DNA of 47,276 bases, taken from the NCBI GenBank assembly GCA_025526915.1, contig JAHLKH010000195.1:1-47276 (forward strand), given 5' to 3'. A model generated the notes under the pieces. It had not been told where the DNA came from and ran no database searches. It saw nothing but the letters and a program-made list of their open reading frames with translations. Shown one piece after another: positions 31,242-41,300 of the stretch (its first letter is position 1; every line of letters begins with the position of its first letter). The position numbers were made by a program, and so were the translations under genes. The stretch is from Entophlyctis helioformis. Its lineage: Eukaryota > Chytridiomycota > Chytridiomycetes > Chytridiales > Chytriomycetaceae.

Positions 31242-32483
31242 ATGGACTGGCACGGCGATCTGGCTCTGCTGCCTGACGTTGACCTGACGGCCGACAACGG
31301 ACTGCTGCTCGCACACTCTCGCTCCATGTACCACCGTCTCTGCAAGCGCTTTCCACGGTGCACAGAGGACAGGTACAGGAGGTCAGACGCATCCAGCAAC
31401 TTCTACCAGCAGCCGCTCCGCTCCGATTTCCGCGACCACTCTCGTTTGCTTCTCATTCCCATGCGGCACGGCTGGTTCGATCTGATCAACTTTTCGAAAC
31501 CGATCGCACTCGCTCGCATTGCCATCTGCTATGGATTCCTCGATCTGCTCAAGCATCTCGACGACAAGTACAAGACGCTTCAACGCTGGATGGCCAAACA
31601 CGATGCAACAAGCGCGTACTGGAACAGAGCAGTTGATCAGGCTGCAGGCTGCGGAAGTCTTGGGCTCATGCAGTACCTGTTTGATGCAGGCGTGACGGGA
31701 TGCACGGTGGATGCCATGGACCAGGCAGCTGCCAACGGCCACCTTCATGCCGTCATCTGGCTCCACGATAACACGACGGCAAGATGCACGAAGTGGGCGA
31801 TGGACAACGCGGCTGCCAACGGTCATCTGCACATTGTCATCTGGCTCCACGAGAACAGGACGGAGGGATGCACAGCTGCTGCGATGGATGACGCGGCTCG
31901 CAACGGCCACCTTCACGTTGTCATCTGGCTCCACGAGAATCGAACGGAGGGGTGCACGACTGAAGCGATGAATTGGGCGGCCGGTAACGGTCATCTCGAT
32001 GTGGTCAAGTGGCTTCACGAAAACAGGACGGAAGGATGCACGTCTGCTGCGATGACCAATGCTGCGAGATGTGGTCGCCTTGATGTCGTACAGTGGCTGC
32101 ACGAGACCTGCAGAGTGGAGTGCACGCCCCGTGCACTGGATGCCGCCATCCGTAATGGGCACTTGGACATTGTCAAGTATATGCACTCCAAGGGCGGCCG
32201 CGCATCAAACGACGTCATTGAGTTTGTGGCCAGCAGCGGCAACACCGAGATGCTGCAGTACTTGATGGATTGCGGATATGCGGTCGAGCTCAGAGCACTC
32301 AACCGCGCCAAGACAGCAGCCGTCGCCATTATCCTCCTTCGAGCCCTCTCACTGGACCGAGCACAGGCGCTTCTTGAGGAATCAAAGCAGCGAAGGGGCT
32401 TCGGCATCAGCATCAAGCGAGCTGCATTGACCACCAAACGACTCGAATTGGCTATCAAGAGACTGCAAAAGCCGCGCAAGTGA
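31242..32483 (+). CDS. Ankyrin-repeat protein, 5'-truncated copy B
   Basis: An open frame of 413 residues starting MDWHGDLALLPDVDLT, equal to codon about 182 onward of the full-length copy A. It keeps the non-repeat region, the same number of ankyrin repeats and the same C-terminus. The last 95 or so residues (from KGGRASNDVIEFV) are identical to copy A. Differences cluster in the ankyrin repeats, for example DNTTARCTKWAMDN against ENRTEGCTKRAMDN. No original promoter came with it; expression would depend on sequences before 31229. It may be a pseudogene, but the frame has stayed open. Confidence 0.7.
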   Translation: MDWHGDLALLPDVDLTADNGLLLAHSRSMYHRLCKRFPRCTEDRYRRSDASSNFYQQPLRSDFRDHSRLLLIPMRHGWFDLINFSKPIALARIAICYGFLDLLKHLDDKYKTLQRWMAKHDATSAYWNRAVDQAAGCGSLGLMQYLFDAGVTGCTVDAMDQAAANGHLHAVIWLHDNTTARCTKWAMDNAAANGHLHIVIWLHENRTEGCTAAAMDDAARNGHLHVVIWLHENRTEGCTTEAMNWAAGNGHLDVVKWLHENRTEGCTSAAMTNAARCGRLDVVQWLHETCRVECTPRALDAAIRNGHLDIVKYMHSKGGRASNDVIEFVASSGNTEMLQYLMDCGYAVELRALNRAKTAAVAIILLRALSLDRAQALLEESKQRRGFGISIKRAALTTKRLELAIKRLQKPRK

Positions 32484-32813
32484 TTGTTGCGATGCCGTGT
32501 GGCGGGTCGATGGACAGCCGAGACTCGCGGTTGAAATGAAGACGAGAATGGCATGCTTTGTGACAGAGTGTCGAAGCCATGCGTGCGTCGATCTCTCAAT
32601 CGTGCCCTTCCAATGCAGCACTGCATGTGGCTTTGCAAGAATGACCGCTATGCCCACAAGCAGCAATCCGCGAGCAAGCACGGCGCGATCAGCAGCCGTA
32701 TCGCACACAGAGCAGAGCGTCGACTGGCGACATGAGGGCAGGCCTGCAGTTCTGCAAAACGAAACGACGAGCCACCACCAAGAGAGAAGTTGGTCTGTGG
32801 AGCAAAAGGAGAT

Positions 32814-32885
32814 GCTCCGTACAGGGATCGAACCTGTGACCTTTGCGTTATTAGCACAACGCTCTACCGACTAAGCTAACGGAGC
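32814..32885 (-). tRNA. tRNA-Ile (anticodon AAU), copy B
   Basis: Identical over 72 bases to the tRNA at 26738-26809, with the same anticodon loop CTAATAA and intact A and B boxes. It was carried in the duplicated segment and lies about 300 bp before the fungalysin gene, in the opposite orientation. Confidence 0.96.
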
Positions 32886-33190
32886 TGTTCCCCTCTTGTT
32901 TCATTTTTCTCGCAGACGCAACATATACCATATCTTGACAAACAACAAGCCATCGCAATCGTTGATCCATCATCCAACAAACGGCTGCCCGCAACGCAGA
33001 CTGTCTGCTGGCCATCTCTTATGTCTGAATATACAATATTCTCATCAAAATGGCATCCTTTTCAGTCCTATTCAGTGTTTGCATGCAAGCCAAAGTCCAA
33101 GCGAGACTGTAAGAGCATGCAACTTTGAAACAAGTCCTTAAAATGCGTCTGCACCACCCTTTCCAATACGCAAATAGAGCCACTGCCAAC
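32886..33190. other. Region between tRNA-Ile copy B and fungalysin
   Basis: The first 134 bp belong to the duplicated segment. The rest (33020-33190) is notably more AT-rich than the window (for example TGAATATACAATATTCTCATC) and presumably holds the fungalysin promoter. No gene seen. Confidence 0.55.
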
Positions 33191-35139
33191 ATGCACATAC
33201 ACTCTCACTTTAGGATCTTCTCCCTCGCCCTCGCCGCCTTCTCGTCTGTTGCTGCCCTTCCCGCTCCCCTGCAAGGCGTCCGCGATCTCCATGTCATGCA
33301 CCGTCGCAGCCTCGGCAAGGATCTCCCACACTTCTTTCCCGACCCAGTGTACGAGCGGGTTTATGCCAGCCGTCCAAACTCTGGTAGTCTCGCCAGTCTT
33401 GCCGACTCGCCTGTGGACCCAAGCGAAGTCGGTGTTCAGTTCCTTGCTGCCAAGCTCGGCATCAGTCCATCAGACTTTGTCGTGGACAGCGAGTACACAG
33501 ACAGCGTTGGGATCACGCACGTTTTCATTACGCAGCTTATCGGCGGCATCCGCGTGTCCAACCACAACGCCGCCGTGCACGTCAAGGGCGATCGGGTGAT
33601 CACGTACTCGTCGTCATTTGGTACCATGGGCCATATAGCCAAGCGCAACCTCGTTGTGGCCGAGCGCAAGACTCTTGTGCCGATCGATGTCGCCATTGCC
33701 AATGCCCGGGAAGCCGTCAATGCCGATGATGGCGATATGGTGCTCAACGGCGGCTTTACGCCTGTCATGGAGTACATCCAGCTGCCTGGCGGAAAGCTCT
33801 CGTATGCGCACAAGTTTGAGCTCAAGGACGACGCCGGCGGCAAGTGGGTGCAAGTCTGGGTGGATGCTGCCACTGGTAAGCCATGCAAAGCACGCTTCTG
33901 TCAGTGGCTGTGTGCTGACGCGCATTCAATCTCATTGACTCTTTCATTCACGTGCCAGGCGATCTGGTCAATGCCATTGACTATGTCAATCAGGCCACGT
34001 ACCGAGTCCTCTCGCTCCCAAAGACCGACCCAACGCAGGGATTTGATCTTGTTGCCAATCCCGAGTTCCTTCTGTCGTCCCCGCTTGGCTGGCTCAATGA
34101 CGGCAAGTCCAACTTCACCAACACGATCGGCAACAACGTGGTCGCCAAGATCGCCGAATCCAGCCCGCCGCTTTTCGGCTCTTCCAACGACAAGGATGTA
34201 TTCGAGTCGAACTGGGACGCCACAACATCACCAAGAACGCCCGCAAACAAGCAGGCATCCGCCGTCCATCTGTTCTACATTGTCAATGTCATGCACGACA
34301 TCCTGTACCAGTACGGCTTCACCGAGGCGGCGGGCAACTTCCAGACCAACAACTTTGGCAAGGGCGGAGCGGGCGGCGATCCAGTCATTGTCAATGTCCT
34401 CGCACGCGGCACGAACAACGCCAACTTTGCCACGCCAGCAGACGGCCAGTCGGGTGTCATGAACATGTTTCCATTCACGTCCAGCGACCCCAACCGCGAC
34501 TCGGGTCTCGACACTGTGATCCCGATCCACGAGTTTGCACACGGCGTATCCAACCGACTGACGGGCGGCTCACGCAACGGCAAGTGTCTGCAGACACGCC
34601 AGGCACGTGCACTGGGCGAGGGCTGGTCCGACTTTATCGCACTCGTCGTCACGGCCACGCGGCTCCAGACACGAACCACACCCGTCACATTCTCGTCATG
34701 GGTTGCCAACGACGCCAAGGGATTCCGCGGGTTCCCGTACACGGCCAATGTGCGCATCAACCCTCTGCGATTCAGCGACTTTACGCCCAACATCGAGCCG
34801 CATGACGGCGGAGAGATCTGGGCCACGATGCTGTGGGAAGTGTACTGGAACCTTGTGGACGCGAACGGGTACTCGAGCAACCTGTACGACGCGACGCAGG
34901 CGGCCGGCAATGTGGTGGCGCTGCAGCTTGTGATTGGCGGCATGACTCAGCAGCCATGCAATCCGACACTGCTGCAGGCCCGAGATGCGATCCTTGCGGC
35001 CGACGATGCCATCTACGACGGTAAGCATGCTTGCGACATCTGGCGCGGGTTTGCCAAGCGCGGTGCTGGTGTTGGCGCCAGACTGCTCAAGGACAGCTTT
35101 GTTCCGCCGGCCGAATGCGTTGCGCCATCCAGCCCTTGA
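33191..35139 (+). CDS. Fungalysin-type secreted metallopeptidase (M36), 2 exons
   Basis: Exons 33191-33875 and 33959-35139 give 621 residues. A signal peptide (FRIFSLALAAFSSVAALP) is followed by an FTP-type propeptide (to about residue 230) and the M36 catalytic domain. Zinc site: HEFAHGVSNRLTGG (H419, E420, H423) and the third ligand in GEGWSDF (E449). Other family blocks: VHLFYIVNVMHDILYQYGF, DGQSGVMNMF, DGGEIWATMLWEVYWNL, CDIWRGFAKRGAGVGA. It is expected to be an extracellular protease; the family is expanded in animal-associated and saprotrophic chytrids. Start at 33191 places the signal peptide at the N-terminus; an in-frame ATG at 33143 would add 16 residues. No frame break. Confidence 0.95.
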
Positions 35140-35158
35140 CGTTTGGGTTCGCCTGCCG

Positions 35159-35164
35159 AATAAA
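35159..35164 (+). terminator. AATAAA polyadenylation signal of fungalysin gene
   Basis: AATAAA 20 bp after the fungalysin stop and 33 bp before the next ATG, in the expected position. Confidence 0.55.
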
Positions 35165-35196
35165 GCCATCTTGACGTCCAACTGCCAAAGCTCACG

Positions 35197-35855
35197 ATGG
35201 GAAACGTTGTGTCGGGAATGGGCGATGCTGTCGCAGACAAGGCCAAATCAGTCATGATGGTCAGCCAGGTCCAGTCGATGCGCCAGATGAAGAACCAGCG
35301 AGACATGCAGCTGGCCATTTCCATTGCCGGCACCCGCGACCGCGTGCTGTGGATGGGCGGTGCCATCACGACGCTGGCAAGTAGAGTCGGCGTCTGTCTG
35401 TTGCTTGCCAAGCCGGTCGGGTTGTCTGTCGCCAAGCAACAATAGCGCGTTGCTGACTGAGCGGCCGGACAGGGGCTGGTTGGAGTCGGGTTCGCACCTT
35501 CGAGGCAAAAAGTTTCCATTGCCAGCCATTCCAGCCGTCATCGTCAGCACGCTGCTGGCCTTCCAGCTCGAGTTTGCGTACGGTGGCATGGGTGCGTGCG
35601 TACGTGCGTGCGTGCGTGCATTGTGACTGTTGAGTCCGATCCGCGACAGACGACTGACTTGCAGATCTGCAATGCATAAAAGCCAACCGCATCTATGCCT
35701 CTGCTCTGAAAATCCGCAAGGAGGAGGGCTGGTGGTTCAACGAGCCGATGGAGCTGCCGCCGCTGATGCGCGAGCCGTACCGCAAGATCATGGACGACCA
35801 GAACAAGCAGCTGGCTGCGAAGGGGCTTCCGCCTGCAGAGGAATGGGCTAAATGA
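35197..35855 (+). CDS. PLGRKT: PLGRKT-like (DUF2368) small membrane protein, 3 exons, middle splice uncertain
   Basis: Exon 1 (35197-35380) encodes MGNVVSGMGDAV ... KNQRDMQLAISIAGTRDRVL, matching the N-terminal half of the plasminogen receptor (KT)/DUF2368 family (RQMAMQIAWSRE in human). The second membrane segment FPLPAIPAVIVSTLLAFQLE (exon ending 35591) and the last exon (35665-35855, RIYASALKIRKEEGWWFNEP) follow. The first junction is unclear: the good CAG acceptor at 35472 gives the wrong frame, whereas a GAG acceptor at 35504 gives an in-frame protein of 153 residues but a shortened first helix. The segment 35473-35496 encodes GLVGVGFA in another frame, which would complete that helix, so a one-base error is possible. 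Role in fungi unknown. Confidence 0.7.
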
Positions 35856-36058
35856 AGCTTGAAGATGCACTGCTGATTGTGCCTGCTGTCTGCGCCTTGC
35901 AACAAGAAGGGCATTGCATGGTGGCATCCAGCCATGTCAAGCGTCATTGATGAATGCTCGTTGATCTGCGTCGCCGACTTGCTCGTTTATCTGCGCCGTC
36001 CATGCCGGCTTTGGTTTAGCACACCAGCCAACACGCGCAATCTCAGCCAAGAGCAGCC

Positions 36059-37547
36059 ATGTCCACAGCAAAGTGAGTCGTCGAGCCTCAGCGAGAGTGG
36101 CAGACGTCAGGCACACGCAGCGGCAGAGACGACATGCCCACACTCACACACTCACACCTGTCTGGTGCGGCATGGCGAGCTCCAGAAAGGTCCTGCAGGA
36201 GTTTGTCCACAAGGTCAAGTACCGCAACGACCTGCCCCGAGATTCCGTTCGACCCAAAGTGCTCGAGTATCCGTACCCCGAGGACCGGCTGTACCGCTTC
36301 CAGGCCAACTCGCTGTATGCGTCCACGCCGTACCCACTCTACACTGCCGATGACGAGGCTGGCCTGCCCCTGTGCCCCATTGCCCACGGTCTCATCGGAG
36401 CCAAGCCTTTCGCAACGGTATGAGCCGACCACGTCCTCTTGGACGCACAGAGAGGGCTGACGCTGCCTTTGCGGGGACAGAGCGAATCGAGGAGCCCACA
36501 GTGCCGCTTGACCCAGAAGACAGAGCACTGCTCGTACAGCCGACACTCCGAGTGGACGGCAGCGCGCCGGCACGGCTGCGTCCGATTGTGCCGTGGCTGC
36601 GTCGCACAGAGTACATCTCGCTCGAAGGCCGCACGTTTGGACGCAACCCGGATGCCGGCGTCGAGACGAAGATGGGCGTGTCCATCATGAAGGACGAGAA
36701 TCTGCACAAGCTCATGGACCGCAGCAGAGAGGGCCAGATGAAGGCGATCGAAAACAGCTTCGACACGGTCAAGAAGATGAATATCAAGACGATCCGCCAC
36801 CCTACCAAGCCAGACGTGACGCCTGTTGAGATTTTCCCCGTGTATCCCGACTTTGAGTTCTGGCCCAACTCGTACGTGCTTGCAACGTACGACGAAGATC
36901 CGCTGTCCAAGGGCTCGTCGACCAAGCGGCACGAAGCGCAACGTGGGTGATTGCATTCTCCGGGATCAGCGGCAGCGAGGCGACTAACGATGCGGTGCCG
37001 ACAGACCGAGCAAGAGCGCGAGCACGATCTCAAGCTCGAGGAGTCGCTGATCAAGCCGCTAAAGACGCACACAGACTATGAACAGCAGCCCATCATGGCG
37101 CTGTATGCACCAACGCTGGCTACGGCATCCAAGCTGCGCGAGAAGCGGTCGCGCATGGAGATGGAGGACTATGACGAGGATGAGGGCTTTGGACAGGTGT
37201 ACGAGTACGAGTTCCGGCGAGACTTGAGCCCCGGACGGCCGAGTTGACGTACCCGTTCTTTGTGGAGATTCGCAAAGACGACGGCGGCGCCTTTTACAGT
37301 CCGATCACGAAGCGGCTGACGCTGCGCAAGAAGCGCAACCTTGTAAGTGCGAGCCTTGACACTGGGAGCGTGGGCGGTCGATTGACGATTGTGGGCTGCA
37401 GAACAACAGGTACGAGGACGAGGAGATCGAGGAGAAGCCGACAAGGTGGTGGTGTCGCAGCGCGCATTCACCGAGAGCGAGGAGCAGGAGCGCGAGCAGC
37501 GCATGCAGGATCTGCTTCAGCGTGGCGACGACTATGACTCGTCCTGA
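36059..37547 (+). CDS. PAF1: PAF1, subunit of the RNA polymerase II-associated PAF1 complex, about 5 exons with frame breaks
   Basis: A 14 nt first exon (36059-36072, MSTA) joins 36186-36417 (KVLQEFVHKVKYRNDLPRDS, the family opening), about 36481-36942 (WLRRTEYISLE; IEIFPVYPDFEFWPNSY-type block), 37005-37342 (EESLIKPLKTH; YEYEFRRD; TYPFFVEIRKDDGGAFYSPI; LTLRKKR) and 37402-37547 (acidic, ending GDDYDSS). Order and motifs match PAF1, which travels with elongating polymerase II and promotes histone H2B ubiquitination. The frame is inconsistent by one base at the exon 3 acceptor, at the exon 3/4 junction, near 37243 and near 37440. Each fault is repaired in principle by one added G/C, as expected for sequencing loss in GG or CC pairs. 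AATAAA follows at 37556. Confidence 0.85.
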
Positions 37548-37561
37548 GGGTGTGGAATAAA

Positions 37562-37571
37562 GTCACGTGAC
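37562..37571. promoter_or_regulatory. Palindromic GTCACGTGAC site
   Basis: A perfect 10 bp palindrome with the CACGTG core of bHLH/CBF1-type factors, between PAF1 and RPB10 (189 bp before the RPB10 ATG). A fitting upstream site for RPB10, but only sequence supports it. Confidence 0.4.
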
Positions 37572-37654
37572 AAGGTGTTGTTGTCGAGATTTCCTCGCCG
37601 AAACTGTCCAGCGACAGCGACAACCAGTGAGTTGCTGTGCGGGAGAGGCCTGCA

Positions 37655-37725
37655 GGCCGACTGGCCGACTGGCTGACCGACTGACCGACTGACCGACTGA
37701 CCGACTGGCCGACTGACCGACTGGC
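37655..37725 (+). repeat. (GACCGACT)n-type tandem repeat in the RPB10 promoter
   Basis: About nine units of the degenerate octamer GACCGACT/GGCCGACT run in tandem, ending 35 bp before the RPB10 start codon. Confidence 0.9.
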
Positions 37726-37759
37726 TGTGCCTGCCAACGGCTCCTAGACAGAGACAGCC

Positions 37760-38295
37760 ATGATTATCCCAGTGCGTTGCTTCAGGTGAGGGCAGGCAGA
37801 CATGCACAGACAGACGCCGATGCAGACGCGACAGACTGACGCTCTGGCTGCGACAGCTGCGGCAAGGTCGTCGGCGACAAGTGGAACCCGTACTCGCGCT
37901 GCTGCAGGCAGACTACACGAGGGCAGGCGCTGGACGAGCTGGGTCTCAAGCGCTACTGCTGCCGCCGCATGGTGCTCTCGCACATTGACTTTATCGAAAA
38001 GATCCTGCAGTGCGTTGTCTGCTTGCTCTGCTTGCTCTGCTTGCTCTGCTTGCTCTGCATGCTCTGCTTGTCCTGCTTGCCCTCTCTGCCGATGCCTATG
38101 CCGATGCTTCTGTCCATGCTTCTGTCCATGCCCATGCCCGCTGGCTGTTGGATGCGCATGCATGCCTGCCTGCATGCATGCCTGGCTTCAACGGCTTGCG
38201 CTTTTCTTTGCGCTCGCATCGCAATGCGCGCAGACACTGACCTTGCCTAATGACGTGATCAACACGCATCCAGCTACGGCGCTCACAAGGCGTAA
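37760..38295 (+). CDS. RPB10: RNA polymerase subunit RPB10 (RPABC5), 3 exons, internally scrambled frame
   Basis: Exons 37760-37785, 37857-38009 and 38274-38295 give about 66 residues (67-70 in other species). [12 protein letters not shown] carries the first zinc Cys pair and [20 protein letters not shown] the second, both hallmarks of this subunit shared by RNA polymerases I, II and III. Between them the frame reads [14 protein letters not shown], but the family sequence LLQADYT is present one frame away at 37899-37919. Shifts before (about 37896) and after (about 37920-37926) cancel in total, so the ORF stays open while about 10 residues are wrong. For an essential protein this points to assembly error. 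The second intron (264 nt) is full of TTGCTCTGC repeats. Confidence 0.92.
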
Positions 38296-38396
38296 GCCCG
38301 CCGTCGCCCCTCCTCTCTGTCAATACCGTCACGCCCGTCTCCATCTCGGTGCCCGTTCGCATAATGAAATGGCGGCTCTTAATCATCATCTTGTGT

Positions 38397-41300
38397 TTAC
38401 TGCTGGTATGGCCGGGCTTTGAGGATCCGGATGCCTTCAAGCAGCCGGTCAAGCTCGTCGCGGAACACCTGGATCTCGCGTCCTTGCTGCGCACGGTCCC
38501 GCGCAGCTGCTCGATTTCGGCGGTGAGCGCCTGGATGCGCTCGTCGCTGGCATCGCTGGTGTGGCGGGGACGCACAGACAACAGCCGCGCAATCTCGAGC
38601 TCGCCGGGTGTGCAGAGTGCTCCAGTTCGCGAATGCGCGCAGAGAGACCCTCAAAGTGATGCATGGCGGGCGGCCATCCCTGCTTGGCGGCATCGAGCGC
38701 AGCAGACAGCCGCTGCGAGTGGGACTCGAGTCGCGACACCGTGTCGCGCAGCTTTTGCGCTTCGGCCTGAAGTCGCTGCAGCTCGGCCTCTTTGCCCTCT
38801 GTCCATGTCCGTGCCGCCTCCGCGTCAGACGCTTGCTTGCGCGCTTGTGCAAGCTCAGCCTCGAGTGCCGCCACGCGACGCTTGAGTCGTCTAACGATTG
38901 CGCTTCGACGGTCGCCGCCATTTGCCACTCCGCCCGCATCATCGCCACTGCCTTCAGAGCCGTCCGTTCCGTCCAGTCCACCGCTGCCAACACTGTCTTT
39001 GCGTCGAGACCGCCTCGCCCGGTCTCCAGCAGCAAACTCTTTCCGCAGCATCTCCAGCGCTCGCTCATGGTGCGCGAGCGCCAGTTTCGCGCTCTCTTCC
39101 TGCGCTTGCTTGAGGATCCCGATCGTTCGTCTCGTGCACAGCCTGCGCGTGCCCTCGGATATTTCAAGCCGGTTCTTGAGGTCGGCAACAGCACTGCGCT
39201 CGGCCTCCAGCTCGCGTCTCAGTCGGAGGATCTCGTCTTGGCGTGCCTGGTCGTCGACGGCCAGAACGGCGCGGCTGAGCTCGTGCTGCAGGTGAGTGAT
39301 GCGCGTCTGGTGGTCGGCTATGAGTGCATCCTTTTCGCGGAGACGGGCCGCTGTGTCGGCTTCGGCAGTTGGCGGGGACTGCACAAGGTCTTGGATGGCG
39401 TGCCGATTGGTCGTCGACAAGACGGTCGAGCTCCATGAGTCGCTTGTGCAGTGCATGTTGCGGTCGCGTGATGTTTCGCTGATATCGTTTCAACGCCGTC
39501 TACTGCTGCTGCTGCCACTGTGTCGTCTCCCTCCCGTGCTGCGGTCGTCCACTGGCTGTGGAGGCGACTGGCGCGTGGTGGGGGCTTCTTGGCCTTGCTC
39601 GTGGCTTCTGATAGGCTGGCTGCCTCTGCCTCTGCGCGCCGTTGCGCCTGCCTGGCGTCTTCGGCAGTTGCTGCCTGCAGATCAGCGACACAAATCTCGA
39701 GTTCCTGGATCTGCCGCTCATAGTGCACCTGCATCCGCTTCATCTGCACGTCCACACCAATCACAATCCAGTCAGCCATCTCCCACACAAGGCAAGATAC
39801 ATGGGTTCGTGTGTACTCGTCTTGAGCAGTCCGTGTCGCGTGCTGCGACTCCTCAACAGCCGTCTCGTAGTCACGCTCAAGTTTCCGCACACGTTGCTTT
39901 AGATGCCGCATGTAGTCCAGATCGTCAATCACGGGTCGAGGCGCAGACACGACTTCGGACACAAGCAGTCCAGGCGACCGCAGCATCAGTTGTTGTCTCG
40001 CCGCTACCAGCCGCTGTGTCTCTTCTCGCAGACTTTCGACTTCGCGCTCAAGATCCTTGATACGACGCACATCGGCAGGAACGCGCTTGACAGACGCAGC
40101 CGCCGTGGCGGTGCCGGGTTTGACGCCCTTGCGGCCATCGACAGCCGTCTTGTCGCTAGCGCTGTGCAACGACTCCAAGACCGCCACATCACGCTCAGCC
40201 TTGCTGAGAGCAGCACGCAGGTCACGGATGACGACTCCTGGGTCTCCATGCCTGCGAACGGCGTCTGACAGCATCTCTTGCACTTCGGCATACCGCTCAA
40301 CGCGGCCCTCCAGCTCGACAATGTACGTCTCGTACTTTTCGCGCGCCACCTTATGCTCAGCCTCAAGTTTCTTGAGCCGCTCCGGATCAGCGCCTTGGAG
40401 GCTCTCCAAGCTCGTCTGCGCATCACCGAGCTGCGCCTCCAGCTGCGAGATCCGCGCACGGAATCCGTCTCCGGCGCGTCTTGGCCGTGTGTCTAAGCGT
40501 CGCAAGCTCGGCTTCCAGTCGCTCAATACGCACCTGAGATCGGGCAGCCGCAAAATCGCCCAGCACACCTGCCACTGCCGGTGTGTCTGCAACACCAGGC
40601 GCCGCATCGCCTTCCGGCCCCGCTGCCACTGCACGTTCAACAGACACATCGCCTGTGCGGCCTGCCCCCAGCACCTGCGATCGAAGAGCCTGGTTTTCCC
40701 GCACAAGCGCCTCGTGTTTCAAGTAGAATCGCTGCTCGGCTTCTTTGGCTTCGCGGACCAGCATCTTGACCTTTTCCGTGAGCTTCTCGTTCTCGGTCTG
40801 GTACCCCCTGATCAGCACTTCCTGGTCATTGAGCTCCTTACGCAGTGCCTCTGCTTCGGCCGTGCTGAGCAGCGGCTCATCTCTCAGTCGCCGCGGTGCA
40901 GACTGTGCAGTTTGACATCTGATCGGCAAGCCGGTTCTCGAGAAACTGGATCTGGTCGCGGAGGTTGGACGACTCGGCAGTCTTGGCGGCGGATTCGGAT
41001 TGGAGAGCGGACACTTGTCGCGAAGTGTGTGGATGGTGGTATAGAGGTGGGCGAGATCGATGGGCGGCGGCTGGGGTTGGCCAAAAACAAATCCGGGATG
41101 CTGATCGAGTGGCGTGGATGTCGCTGGATCGCCGATGGAGGTGATGGCGGAACAGTGTCGTTGATGGGCTGAGACGGTTGGCTGGCGGGGTGGCGGCTGA
41201 ACAGGTTCGTGCTTGATGGACTGCCGTGACCGAGATCGCACCACGGGCGCCGTCTGCTGCATCTGCATCCGCGTTTGCATGTGTCGGTTGATATTGAGCC

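Larger units (their letters stand above)
31229..33019 (+). repeat. Segmental duplication, copy B
   Basis: Second copy of 25153-26943, collinear and ungapped. The shared sequence starts at CGATGCGTTCAAG and ends at GCCATCTCT. Flanks on both sides differ from copy A and show no target-site repeat. The edge falls inside the ankyrin coding region, so copy B lacks the first 150 or so codons. Confidence 0.93.

Noticed and set aside
25153..33019. Paired 1.8 kb repeats considered as LTRs of a retroelement
   Set aside because: They contain coding sequence and a tRNA gene, lack TG...CA ends and target-site repeats, and the DNA between holds ordinary host genes with no gag or pol.
37655..37725. Tandem octamer array considered as a CRISPR-like array
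   Set aside because: Units are contiguous with no unique spacers, and the genome is eukaryotic; a simple tandem repeat.
38010..38273. Leu/Cys-rich hydrophobic ORF (LLCLLCLLC repeats) resembling a membrane protein
   Set aside because: It is the second intron of RPB10, bounded by GT and CAG, with a TTGCTCTGC repeat.
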